From assembly GCA_947372405.1 (NCBI GenBank), contig CANBTO010000032.1, positions 1 through 18,498 on the forward strand: DNA of 18,498 nucleotides. Direction: 5' to 3'. The notes beneath the pieces are model-generated. The model was not told the origin of the DNA. It made no database searches and saw only the letters and a program-made list of their open reading frames with translations. Position numbers and translations under genes: made by a program. Below are positions 1-8,729 of the stretch, in pieces (positions within the stretch are counted from its first letter, which is position 1; each line of letters opens with the position of its first letter). The DNA comes from Verrucomicrobiaceae bacterium. Its GTDB lineage: Bacteria > Verrucomicrobiota > Verrucomicrobiae > Verrucomicrobiales > Akkermansiaceae.

Positions 1-2973
1 CTCCAACGCGAGCCTGCCGACAAACTTCTCCAACTCACCGCGACCTGGCAGAACCACCTCGCCCGCTATCACGCGCTCAATGCTCCACCCAAGGCATTGA
101 TCGAGCAACTGGACGAAACCGGACTTCGAGATACCGCCGCCGTGATCGAGTCCCGTCTGTCCATCCTGCGCAAGGAATTCCCGTCACTGCCGCGGGAAGT
201 CGCGGCCACGCCATCGTCGATTGAACTCGCGAAGGCCGCTTTCCATCAGATCGAAGGCCAGTTCGGAAAATCCCGCGCCAGGTATCTGGAAACAATCCTC
301 GCCGATGCCTACGCGGTCGTCAAAAACGCCGCCCGCCGTCTCTGCGGCAGCGAGATCAGCGTGCTCGGCCAACCGATGAAATGGGAGATGGTGCATTTCG
401 ACGTCCAGCTCATCGGCGGCATCGCCGTCCACCGCGGCATGATCGCGGAAATGCAGACCGGTGAGGGCAAAACCCTCGTCGCCACCCTGCCCGTTTATCT
501 CAACGCCCTAACAGGTCTCGGCGTGCACGTCGTCACCGTCAATGATTACCTCGCGAAACGCGACTCCGAGTGGATGGGCGCGCTCTTCCGTTTTCTCGGC
601 CTGACCGTCGGCTGCATCGAAAACTCCATGCCGCCGTGGGAACGCCGCGAGGCCTACGCGTGCGACATCACCTACGGCACCAACTCCGAGTTCGGCTTCG
701 ACTACCTGCGCGACAATGGCATGGCCACGACCCGGAACGAGCAGGTCCAGCGTGGCCACTACCTCGCCATCATCGACGAGGTGGACTCGGTGCTCATCGA
801 CGATGCCCGCACTCCGCTCATCATCACCGGCGCGTCCTCCCGGACCACCGATCCGTTGGACGTCCACAAGCCGGTCGTCGAACAGCTCGTGAAGCGCCAG
901 ACCGAGCTCTGCAACAAACTTGCCGCCGAAGCGGAGCGATGGTTGGAGATTGGCGACACCGCCGCGGCGGGCCTCGCGTTGTTCAAACTCAAGCTCGGCC
1001 AACCGCGCAACCGTCGGTTCCTGCGTTTCATGGAGGATCCTGAAATGCGCCGGCTGTTGGAGAAAACCGAGCTTTCCGCCCACCACGGCGTTTTCCAGAA
1101 GGACCTCTTCAAGCTCAAGGAGGAACTCTTTTTCCTCATCGACGAGAAAAAGCATGACGCCGATCTGATGGAGAAAGGCCGCAGGTTCCTGTCACCCGGC
1201 GATCCGGACTCCTTCACCATCCCGGACATCGGCCCGTTGCTCGCCGCCATCGACGTCGATCCCGATCTAACAAGCGAGCGCCGCGCCGCCGCCAGAAAGG
1301 AAATCCAGGATCAATCCGACACACGGGTCGGCAGGATCCATGGCATCTCACAACTGCTCAAGGCCTATTGCCTTTATGAGCGTGATGTCCACTACGTCGT
1401 CCGGGACGGCAAGGTCACCATCATCGATGAAAGCACCGGCCGTGAAATGGCGGGCCGCCGCTGGTCCGACGGCCTCCACCAGGCGGTCGAAGCCAAGGAA
1501 GATGTCGCCATTGAAAAAGAGAGCCAGACCTTCGCCACCATCACGATCCAGAACTACTTCCGCCTCTACGAGAAACTCGCGGGCATGACCGGCACCGCCG
1601 AGACGGAGGCCGCCGAGTTTCATGATATCTATCAACTCGACGTGCTGCCGATCCCCACCAACGCACCCAACATACGGAGGGATGAAAACGACCAGATCTT
1701 CAAAACCCGCCGCGAGAAGTTCAACGCGGTGATCGAAAAAATCGAAACGGCACACACCCGCGGCCAGCCGGTGCTGGTCGGCACCGCGTCCGTCGAATCC
1801 TCGGAGACCCTCTCCCGCATGCTCAAGCGCGCGAAGATCCCGCACTCGGTGCTCAACGCGAAGTTTCACGAACAGGAAGCGGAGATCGTCGCCCTCGCCG
1901 GACAACGTGGAGCCGTCACCGTTTCCACCAACATGGCCGGCCGCGGCACCGACATCAAACTCGGCGATGGCGTGGCGGCCCTCGGCGGCCTGTTTGTCAT
2001 CGGCACCGAACGCCATCCGTCGCGCCGCGTGGATCGCCAACTCCGCGGCCGTTGTTCGCGCCAGGGCGATCCCGGCCGCTCTCAATTCTTCATCTCCCTC
2101 GAAGATGACCTGATGCGCAACCACGCGTCGCCCGGCCGCATGGCAGCCATGATCGAGCAGTCGGGAAAATCCGGAAAATCCTCGTCGCTGGGCACGCTCG
2201 TCGAGACCGCCCAGATCAAGGTCGAGCAGCGCGACTATCAGGGACGCAAGCGCGTGCTCGATTTCGACGACGTGATGAACCTGCAGCGCGAGATCGTCTA
2301 TGGCTACCGCAACGAGGTGCTCACCACCGAGGACACCCGCAAGCTGGTTCACGACATCATCGGGGAGGTCATCCCTGCGCGGGTGCAGCGGCATCTAACC
2401 GAGTTTGATCCATACTCCCCGGATCACAGCGAACTGCTCGATTGGATCCATGCCACACTTCCAGTCAGGCTCAACGCGGACGAACTGAAGGACCGGAATC
2501 CGGAATCCATCACCGCGATGTTGATGGAAAGTGCGCGGAATGCATATGAATCCCGGATCGGCAGCCTGCCGGCGGAGACACTCGCACAGGAGGAACGCCG
2601 CATGGTGCTCGTCGCCATCGACCGGCATTGGCAGGAACACCTCACCGACATGGACGAGTTGCGGGAAGGCGTTTACCTCCGCGCACAGGGCCAGAAGGAT
2701 CCACTCGTGGAATACAAAAACGAAGGCTACGAGCTGTTTGTCACCCTGATGGATGCGATCAAGCAGGATGCTTTGAAGAACCTGTTTCGTTCCGCCGCCA
2801 GCCTCGAAGCGTTCCTCGCACAGCTTCACAGCGAATCCCCGCCGGAGAACACGCTCAAGCTCAACTTACCCGGACGCGCCACCAACCCGTCCAACGAGCC
2901 AACCGGCCGCAACGCCACCTGCACCTGCGGTTCCGGTAAAAAGTTCAAACACTGCTGCGGTCGGCTCGCCTGA
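1..2973 (+). CDS. secA: SecA-type preprotein translocase ATPase, 5' end outside window
   Basis: This is the motor ATPase that drives unfolded preproteins through SecYEG at the inner membrane. The frame is open from base 1, so 990 residues are visible and the true start lies upstream; the TTG at 97 is only the first start-like codon. Counting from base 1, Walker A (TGEGKT) is at residues 153-158 and the DEAD-like box (DEVDSVLIDDARTPL) starts near 259. The helicase motifs GMTGTA, NMAGRGTD and QLRGRCSRQGD follow. The C-terminus is a SecC zinc motif with Cys974, Cys976, Cys985 and Cys986. A roughly 120-residue insert after the first nucleotide-binding motifs (about codons 295-410) is of the kind seen in Verrucomicrobia and Bacteroidota. 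The N-terminus before AYAVVKNAARRL is at least 100 residues and unlike the usual SecA start. The segment after EDDLMR (GSGIM-type in most SecAs) is replaced by a Ser/Gly/Lys-rich stretch. A divergent paralogue (SecA2-like) is therefore possible. Confidence 0.93.
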   Translation, partial: LQREPADKLLQLTATWQNHLARYHALNAPPKALIEQLDETGLRDTAAVIESRLSILRKEFPSLPREVAATPSSIELAKAAFHQIEGQFGKSRARYLETILADAYAVVKNAARRLCGSEISVLGQPMKWEMVHFDVQLIGGIAVHRGMIAEMQTGEGKTLVATLPVYLNALTGLGVHVVTVNDYLAKRDSEWMGALFRFLGLTVGCIENSMPPWERREAYACDITYGTNSEFGFDYLRDNGMATTRNEQVQRGHYLAIIDEVDSVLIDDARTPLIITGASSRTTDPLDVHKPVVEQLVKRQTELCNKLAAEAERWLEIGDTAAAGLALFKLKLGQPRNRRFLRFMEDPEMRRLLEKTELSAHHGVFQKDLFKLKEELFFLIDEKKHDADLMEKGRRFLSPGDPDSFTIPDIGPLLAAIDVDPDLTSERRAAARKEIQDQSDTRVGRIHGISQLLKAYCLYERDVHYVVRDGKVTIIDESTGREMAGRRWSDGLHQAVEAKEDVAIEKESQTFATITIQNYFRLYEKLAGMTGTAETEAAEFHDIYQLDVLPIPTNAPNIRRDENDQIFKTRREKFNAVIEKIETAHTRGQPVLVGTASVESSETLSRMLKRAKIPHSVLNAKFHEQEAEIVALAGQRGAVTVSTNMAGRGTDIKLGDGVAALGGLFVIGTERHPSRRVDRQLRGRCSRQGDPGRSQFFISLEDDLMRNHASPGRMAAMIEQSGKSGKSSSLGTLVETAQIKVEQRDYQGRKRVLDFDDVMNLQREIVYGYRNEVLTTEDTRKLVHDIIGEVIPARVQRHLTEFDPYSPDHSELLDWIHATLPVRLNADELKDRNPESITAMLMESARNAYESRIGSLPAETLAQEERRMVLVAIDRHWQEHLTDMDELREGVYLRAQGQKDPLVEYKNEGYELFVTLMDAIKQDALKNLFRSAASLEAFLAQLHSESPPENTLKLNLPGRATNPSNEPTGRNATCTCGSGKKFKHCCGRLA

Positions 2974-3263
2974 TCGACGGTGAGTTCAAGCGTCTTCTCC
3001 AACCCCGGCACCAGCGCTCCTGTGTCCGCATCCAATGTCACGTCAGCGCTCAGGCCGGGTCCCTTGATAGATACGGCACGCCGGGCCTCAGCAGATGCGT
3101 CCCGGCCATTGCCTAGGGTTGCCCGCAACCGGAACCGCCCGACAGGAATCGTGTCCCACCGCCGCGCATGGTCCATGCGGACCGTGAGCACGTCGTCCGA
3201 GTCGAAGTAAATTTCATGTGGTTCATCAATGATCCTTCGAAAAGCGAGGATGAGGATCTGCTC
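2974..3263 (-). pseudogene. Remnant of an unrecognised minus-strand gene
   Basis: Reading the minus strand from the stop at 3264-3266, the frame stays open through this whole stretch and on into the antisense of secA. It reads like real protein: segments EPHEIYFDSDDV, MDHARRWDTIPVGRFRLRAT and LSADVTLDADTG have beta-sandwich character and GC-rich third positions. There is no good start codon with a ribosome site, and after about 2974 the reading is only the complement of the secA end. I read it as the truncated tail or middle of a larger secreted-protein gene, cut at both ends. The GRFRL segment faintly recalls the region near DUF1553-type proteins, but I do not assign a family. It could also be chance, since long open antisense frames are common in DNA of this GC content. 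Confidence 0.35.
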
Positions 3264-3305
3264 TCATCCCGTTGGTCAGGCGCGAGGTTGGATATATGAG
3301 CTGTT

Positions 3306-5315
3306 TCATTCGTTGAAGTTCAGCACGATTTTTCTGTCACCCTTCTGGATGGTGACCATGCCGCTCTTCCAATCCGACTGGACGAACGGGCTGTCGTAAA
3401 CCCTCGTGGGTGCAAGGTTGACGGGCTCGTCGTTTACGCGCGGCAGTTCCGTTTGGTCGGTAAGAAATGTGAAATGGTCGCCGCCGAGGCCAGTGTGAGT
3501 GAGCGTTTTACCGTCCAGTTTCACCGGCAGGGCGAGCACCGCTTTGCGGTAGGCCTTCTCCGTCGCGAACTCAGCCTTGGTGGCAACCTCAATGATGACT
3601 GGCGAGAAATCATCGGAGCATTCCAATACGCCGCCGCTCGCATTGCCCTCCAGCGGTTCGTCATCGTCGCTCTCGGTTGCTTTCTTGGAAGCCTTCCTTC
3701 TTTGGGTCCCCGCCGCGGGAGTTGTGAGTTTAGCATTACCGGATACCACACGCACCGCCGCCCAGGCACCGGCAGCTTCCGTGAAGAACCAATCTCCTTC
3801 CTTCACCGGCTCGGAAAGACCCTCTTGGGAAAACCATACGCGCAAGGCATCGGCATCTTTGCTGGTCTTGAGTTTCTGGGCGATCATCGTGCCTTTGCGC
3901 TGCACGGCCCATTGCGCGTTGTATGCGCTGTGCTTCGTCTCGCAGTAGGGATAGATGCGCGCGTCCGAGGCTCCGCGAAAAATGATTCCATGCCAGCGGT
4001 TCTGCGCGCTGCAGGCCGTCCAGTCTGCATTGGGCCGTGCTGCGCAAAACAACGAGCCCATGACAAATTCCGGCGTGCAATAGCTGTAACGCACCAGACC
4101 ACCACCTTCGGGGGCCAGCGGAATCACCCCCCTCTGCCGCTCGCTGCCCGGTCGTGCCAGTCCCGGTCGGCGCTCGCTCACCTCGTAACTGCCGCGACCT
4201 TTCACATCGAGCGTTAGATCCGTCACGACATCGGGCATTTTCCATGACGAGGTGACGAAAGGCAGCATGCCCATGTGCACGAACTCTGGTGAGCCGACGC
4301 CGAGTGCATACCATGCCGCACGGCTGATGAAACTGTTACCCCCATTTGCCGATGCGGGATAGCAGCGCGCCTTTGCCCCGCCTGCGATTCCATCAATCTG
4401 CTGTTGCGCCCACAACGCCCAGTAGAGCGTGATATAGTTGCTGGCTCGCTGCTTCAATACAGGATCATCGGCTAGATCATAGAGCCAATAAACCGCGCTC
4501 AAAGTCGTGGAGGCATACGACGGAGATTCGATCTCCACCGTCATGCCTTTGCGGCCCCGCTCGCTGAGATACTCGCGCAGATAAGCGGTCCACGCCGCGC
4601 AGTGTTCCGCCGCGCTGTGACCGTCGTCGAACTTTCGGTCGCGATACTCGGGCTCGCGCGCCAGAAAAACCGACACCGCCCAGCAGGACGCGTAGTGGTT
4701 CGCATGATGGTTCTCAGAATCCGTCAGTGTCCATGTTTGCGACTCGCTGACTTCGGCATCCGCCACCTTTGACTTCACCTTTGCCCATTCCCACATCGTA
4801 TTGAGCATGATTTGATAAGTCTCGGCGGAAAGAAGGCCCTTCGTCCGCGTGCCGTTGGGTCCATAGAATCGCGCAAGCTGGACCAGATGCCGGACCGCAC
4901 CGGGAAAGCTGTGGATTTCCAGCAAAGTCTGCGGCCGATCAAGATGGTACCGGCACATCTCACTCAAGGCCTTGTTGGCTTCCGCGACCTGTTCATTCAG
5001 GTAAAACGCCCTCGTCGCAAAAAGCACGGCCGATTGAACATAGAGGCGTGTGAAATCGCCACGGTTGTTCCAGTCCTTCTTGATCGGTGCCGGAGTGAAC
5101 GGCTGACCCGATTGCTTGCGGAAGAACGCATCGCACCGCCGTGTGCTCTCGGCGTGGAGTTGTCGGATGGCGTCTGCGGAGAGCGTGTCGCCGTGCAGCG
5201 CGGCTGGCGCAGAGAGCAGCAGGGCGGTGAGTGTGATGAGCGGCCCGCCAGCCAGCGCAAAAAACGCCGCGCACGATGCCACGGCCATTTCAAACCATTT
5301 TATCGGTTGGTTCAT
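3306..5315 (-). CDS. Secreted alpha/alpha-barrel protein, polysaccharide-lyase-like, specificity unknown
   Basis: The 669-residue product begins with a long hydrophobic segment (residues about 10-40, ending SAPAALHG) that acts as a signal peptide or anchor, so it works in the periplasm or outside. Residues about 45-330 are helix-rich with many aromatic residues, as in (alpha/alpha) toroid polysaccharide lyases. The second half is beta-rich, the layout of heparinase/alginate-lyase-like enzymes. A His/Asn cluster (ENHHANHY, 201-208) and a tyrosine in ESPSYAST (263-270) are plausible catalytic residues; this is inference. A charged, repeat-poor linker (KASKKATESDDDEP) lies near 548-561. It is 57 bases downstream of the other secreted alpha/alpha-barrel gene on the same strand, so the two probably form an operon and act on the same glycan. 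No Shine-Dalgarno is evident before the ATG. The function could also be a non-catalytic or hydrolase role; I do not recognise an exact family. Confidence 0.75.
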   Translation of the reverse strand: MNQPIKWFEMAVASCAAFFALAGGPLITLTALLLSAPAALHGDTLSADAIRQLHAESTRRCDAFFRKQSGQPFTPAPIKKDWNNRGDFTRLYVQSAVLFATRAFYLNEQVAEANKALSEMCRYHLDRPQTLLEIHSFPGAVRHLVQLARFYGPNGTRTKGLLSAETYQIMLNTMWEWAKVKSKVADAEVSESQTWTLTDSENHHANHYASCWAVSVFLAREPEYRDRKFDDGHSAAEHCAAWTAYLREYLSERGRKGMTVEIESPSYASTTLSAVYWLYDLADDPVLKQRASNYITLYWALWAQQQIDGIAGGAKARCYPASANGGNSFISRAAWYALGVGSPEFVHMGMLPFVTSSWKMPDVVTDLTLDVKGRGSYEVSERRPGLARPGSERQRGVIPLAPEGGGLVRYSYCTPEFVMGSLFCAARPNADWTACSAQNRWHGIIFRGASDARIYPYCETKHSAYNAQWAVQRKGTMIAQKLKTSKDADALRVWFSQEGLSEPVKEGDWFFTEAAGAWAAVRVVSGNAKLTTPAAGTQRRKASKKATESDDDEPLEGNASGGVLECSDDFSPVIIEVATKAEFATEKAYRKAVLALPVKLDGKTLTHTGLGGDHFTFLTDQTELPRVNDEPVNLAPTRVYDSPFVQSDWKSGMVTIQKGDRKIVLNFNE

Positions 5316-5372
5316 GTGGTTTCTTTCGGGATGTTGCCATGCGTTTGTAGGACTGATTGACGAGCAGAACGG

Positions 5373-6692
5373 TCACTTCTTCACGAAATCCATCAAATAC
5401 AGGATCGCTCCCGCGTGGCAGCTATACCACCATTGGTTATAGGTGAATCCCACGACGATCCGGTTGTCCGGCTGGAGATAGTAGGTGATATAGTTGGCGG
5501 TTTGGGTGGCCCGTTGCCGCAACTTCTCGTCACCGCTGGTTTTTGATAGATCCAGCAGCATCGACGCCCAGTTCAGGCTGTGAATGCCCATGACCACATT
5601 GCAGGCCAGTTGCTCGCGGATGCCCTCGGCCGGATCGAAGCTCTTGATCTTGTCGAGGAAGGTCTTTTCGATCCATGAATTGAGTTCTAACGCGATTTCA
5701 AGGTAGCCGTTGTCGTTCGTCCGGTTCGCCAGCAGATAGCGGATGGTGTCCAGGCAATCGAAGTTGGTCCGGTTGGTCTTGGTGTCCTTGATATCCTCGT
5801 AGAAGCCGCGAAAATCCTTGTTCTTGATCGGGCCGTTCAACAACCAAGTCCAAGCCAAGTCCCGATTGGCCTGATAACGATGGTTGCCATTCATCTTGTC
5901 CAGTGCCTCGAACAGCCTGACAGCGTAAATCACACTGCTGGAGTAATCCTCAACCACCGTTTCCGTCTTGGGGTCAATGCGGAACGGCCAACTGCCGTCG
6001 GCGCGTTGCCGTTGGCTCAAGGTCAAGCCGATCGCTTCTGCCGCTTGGAGAAATCTGGCTTCACCGGTGGCTTCGTTTAACTGGAGGTAGGCCAGCGCCA
6101 TGATGGCCGCCTTGTCCGGCATCAGGCCGGTCTTGTCGCGGAAACCGCCGGGTTTTTTCTCCTGGAACGTGCTGTAGGGAAGCCTGGCGTAGGGCCAATC
6201 GGCGGGGGTGCTGTGGGCGATGTTCCAATCCGCCAGGCGCACGGCCTGATCCAGCGCGTGTTGGTCCTTGGCGTATTTCCAGTATCCGACGAACGTGCGG
6301 ATCAGCAGCGCGTGGTGAAACGCCGGGTAAGACACAAACCGGTCCACGGAATTTCCAAACGGTTTTCCGTCCTGCTGGAGGTTCGAGTAGTAAACCCACG
6401 GCATCTGTGTTAGACCCTGTTCGTCAACGAGGGATTCGGACGGCCCTTTGAACCACTTCAGATGGTCATTCAGGAGGAAAGACATGCCCCGGCGAATCGT
6501 TTCATCGTAGGATTGCAGCGGCAATAGATCGCCTTGGGCATCGCGTTTTCTTTCCGCTATGGTCATCATCGCCTTCCAGTCCAATGCGGCCTCCCCCTTG
6601 TTTGCCTCCACCGCATCGACCAGCGGTGAGATCGCCGTGACTGCGCCGAGCAGGCAGGCAAATAACCCCGCGCGATACTTTGATGATTTCAT
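5373..6692 (-). CDS. Secreted alpha/alpha-barrel protein, probably glycan-active
   Basis: The product is 439 residues from the ATG that directly precedes a signal peptide (KSSKYR, then a hydrophobic stretch ending PLVDAVEA). An in-frame GTG at 6741-6743 has a better ribosome site (AGGAG, eight bases upstream) and would add 17 residues before the signal peptide, so that start is a real alternative. The mature part is a regular series of helices rich in Trp, Tyr and Leu, with tracts such as RADGSWPFRID, EDYSSSVIYAVRLFEAL and NRTNFDCLDTIRYLL. This resembles (alpha/alpha)6 barrels of polysaccharide lyases and unsaturated-glycan-processing proteins. I cannot place it in a named family. The gene lies first in a likely two-gene unit with 3306-5315. 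Its codon use is more relaxed than that of secA, yifB and kdp (several TTA and CTA codons in ordinary contexts), which fits an accessory gene. Confidence 0.75.
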   Translation of the reverse strand: MKSSKYRAGLFACLLGAVTAISPLVDAVEANKGEAALDWKAMMTIAERKRDAQGDLLPLQSYDETIRRGMSFLLNDHLKWFKGPSESLVDEQGLTQMPWVYYSNLQQDGKPFGNSVDRFVSYPAFHHALLIRTFVGYWKYAKDQHALDQAVRLADWNIAHSTPADWPYARLPYSTFQEKKPGGFRDKTGLMPDKAAIMALAYLQLNEATGEARFLQAAEAIGLTLSQRQRADGSWPFRIDPKTETVVEDYSSSVIYAVRLFEALDKMNGNHRYQANRDLAWTWLLNGPIKNKDFRGFYEDIKDTKTNRTNFDCLDTIRYLLANRTNDNGYLEIALELNSWIEKTFLDKIKSFDPAEGIREQLACNVVMGIHSLNWASMLLDLSKTSGDEKLRQRATQTANYITYYLQPDNRIVVGFTYNQWWYSCHAGAILYLMDFVKK

Positions 6693-6846
6693 GTGTTGCT
6701 TTACCGTACTTGTGTCTTCTGTCTGTCTAAGCCACATCGTCACTGTCCAGCTCTCCTATAAGTCGCTTTGGAATGAGTCCTGCTTGAGTTGTCGCCGTTC
6801 GGGTCTGTCCCCGCCTTCGACATTTTTAAATACCCCCCAGGTGACA

Positions 6847-8382
6847 TCAGGAAAACAATTTCCGATCCAGCGAGCGGTATTGGATGGCTTCCAGCAAGTC
6901 GGCGGCGCGGATGTGGTCCGCTCCGACAAGATCCGCCAAAGTGCGCGCCACTTTCAGGATCCGGTCATGGGCCCGGGCAGAGAAATTCATTTCCTGCATC
7001 GCGTGCTCGAGATAGCCCTCGCCCTCGGCGTCCACCTGGCAGTGGACCTTCATCTGTCGCGGGCTCATCGCGGAGTTCGTCGCGTTGGCGGACTTGCGGA
7101 AACGCTCGTGCTGGATGCGCCGCGCCTCGACAACCCGCGCGCGGATGGTTTCGGACTTCTCGCCGGTGGGCGAATTGCCGGACAACTCGCGGAAGTCCAC
7201 CAACGGCACCTCCACATGCAGGTCGATGCGATCTAACAAGGGACCGGAAATCCGCTGCCGGTAGTTCTCGATCTGGCGAGACGAGCAGCGGCACTCGCGT
7301 TTCATGTCGCCATAGAAACCACATGGACAAGGGTTCATGGCAGCCACCAACATGAAGCGCGATGGGAATGTGAGCGAACCTGCTGCGCGGGAAATCGTGA
7401 CGTCGCCATCCTCCAGCGGCTGGCGCATGACTTCGAGGGTGGTGCGGCGGAACTCCGGCAGCTCGTCGAGAAACAGAACCCCGTGATGCGCCAGTGAAAC
7501 CTCGCCAGGCCCCGGGTTGGTGCCGCCTCCTAACAATCCCGCGTCGGAGATCGTGTGGTGCGGAGCGCGGAACGGCCGGGTGGTTAGAAAAGCGCGCTTC
7601 GTATCCAGCGTCCCGGCGATGGAATGGATCTTGGTGGTTTCGATCGCCTCGTCCTCGGTCATGTCCGGCATGATTGTCGGGATGCGCTTGGCGAGCATCG
7701 ACTTGCCCGTGCCCGGCGGGCCGACCATGAGAATGTTGTGTCCGCCGGCGGCGGCCACTTCGAGCGCGCGCTTGACGAAATGCTGGCCGCGCACCTCGTC
7801 GAAATCCGCATCATAACTGCGGTGGGAGTTGAAGAAGGCGCGGCGGTCCAGATGGAACGGCGGAATCGTTAGATCACCTTCCAGGAAATCCCAGGCATCC
7901 CTCAGGCAGCGAATTGGAAACACCTGGATGCCCTCGATCACGGCGGCCTCGGGCGCGTTCGCCTCCGGCACCAGCACCCGCAGGCGGCCACGGCGTTTGG
8001 CCTCGAGTGCGATGGACAGCACGCCCTTCACCGGCCGCACCGCGCCATCCAGTCCGAGTTCTCCGACCACGCAGCAATCGTCGCAGTTGAACGGCCGCGT
8101 CCGGCTCGCGGCGACCATCGCCAGCGCGATCGGCAGGTCGAAGGACGGCCCTTCCTTCTTCAGATCGGCAGGAGCGAGGTTCACGGTCTTCACGCCGTCA
8201 TCGAGAAACAACGCCGAAGCTCCGATGGCGGAGATGACCCGCTGCGAGGACTCTCTAACCGCCGCATCCGGCAGGCCGACGATGATGACCAGCGGCTTGT
8301 CCGCGCCACGGGCGTTGACCTCCACCTCCACCTCCTGGGCCTCGACTCCGCGCAATGCCGCTGAAAACAGTCGTGTAATCAT
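6847..8382 (-). CDS. yifB: YifB/ComM-family AAA+ ATPase (Mg-chelatase-like)
   Basis: The 511-residue product has the three-part YifB/ComM layout. Residues 1-170 form a Lon-protease-like S5 fold ([43 protein letters not shown]). Then comes an AAA+ module with Walker A GPPGTGKS at 221-228 and Walker B LFLDEL at 303-308. A zinc-like cysteine cluster follows (CPC at 352-354, CRC near 364-366), then [10 protein letters not shown] and a C-terminal helical lid. In naturally transforming bacteria the orthologue ComM is a hexameric branch-migration motor that helps integrate imported DNA; elsewhere its role is less clear. The start [10 protein letters not shown] matches family N-termini; the in-frame extension to 8637 is not protein-like and was excluded. 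It is transcribed away from the sulfatase-like gene. No Shine-Dalgarno is visible; the leader carries only an A/T-rich hairpin (8392-8410). Confidence 0.95.
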   Translation of the reverse strand: MITRLFSAALRGVEAQEVEVEVNARGADKPLVIIVGLPDAAVRESSQRVISAIGASALFLDDGVKTVNLAPADLKKEGPSFDLPIALAMVAASRTRPFNCDDCCVVGELGLDGAVRPVKGVLSIALEAKRRGRLRVLVPEANAPEAAVIEGIQVFPIRCLRDAWDFLEGDLTIPPFHLDRRAFFNSHRSYDADFDEVRGQHFVKRALEVAAAGGHNILMVGPPGTGKSMLAKRIPTIMPDMTEDEAIETTKIHSIAGTLDTKRAFLTTRPFRAPHHTISDAGLLGGGTNPGPGEVSLAHHGVLFLDELPEFRRTTLEVMRQPLEDGDVTISRAAGSLTFPSRFMLVAAMNPCPCGFYGDMKRECRCSSRQIENYRQRISGPLLDRIDLHVEVPLVDFRELSGNSPTGEKSETIRARVVEARRIQHERFRKSANATNSAMSPRQMKVHCQVDAEGEGYLEHAMQEMNFSARAHDRILKVARTLADLVGADHIRAADLLEAIQYRSLDRKLFS

Positions 8383-8729
8383 ATGAACAGCAAAAACGCT
8401 GGGTGTTTTTTCGAGACATGGCAAGGGGAAAGCTGGCGCGAAACCGGTACACTGACCGCCCATGTTGGCATTGCCGACTCCCCGATCAGCGCAAGCCCCT
8501 CGGGGAGGGAGGGCCGGGAACCGCGATTCCCCAGCAAGCGCTTGTATTTTCCCTGATGTGTGGCATGCAGATCCACGTCGGTTGCGGTCAACCACCACAC
8601 CATCAACCCATTCATCGTCCTCTTGCGCCCGTTGCACCCATCATCGAAGTCGACAACGCCACCGATGGCTCGGAGAAGGGCGGACACGACTTCAAGAGTT
8701 CCTCGGATTGGTTCCGGAGATTCGGTTTT
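8383..8729. other. Divergent intergenic region between yifB and the sulfatase-like gene
   Basis: The 347 bases separate two divergent starts and must hold both promoters, but I see no convincing -35/-10 pair. Visible structure is minor: an A/T-rich inverted repeat AAAAAC/GTTTTT at 8392-8410 in the yifB leader, and a 5-bp stem GGTTG/CAACC with a four-base loop at 8580-8593. The frames that run through it in both directions look random, with no domain and poor start signals. No RNA gene is apparent. Confidence 0.5.

Noticed and set aside
1348..2394. 348-codon open frame on the minus strand inside secA, and a 215-codon one at 508-1155
   Set aside because: Fully antisense to conserved secA codons; long open antisense frames are usual at this GC content and the translations show no domain.
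8383..8637. In-frame N-terminal extension of YifB
   Set aside because: The family begins at [10 protein letters not shown]; the extension is compositionally random and lies in the divergent intergenic region.
8403..8729. In-frame N-terminal extension of the sulfatase-like protein
   Set aside because: Random-looking sequence; the ATG at 8730 has a proper ribosome site and is followed by the first membrane helix.
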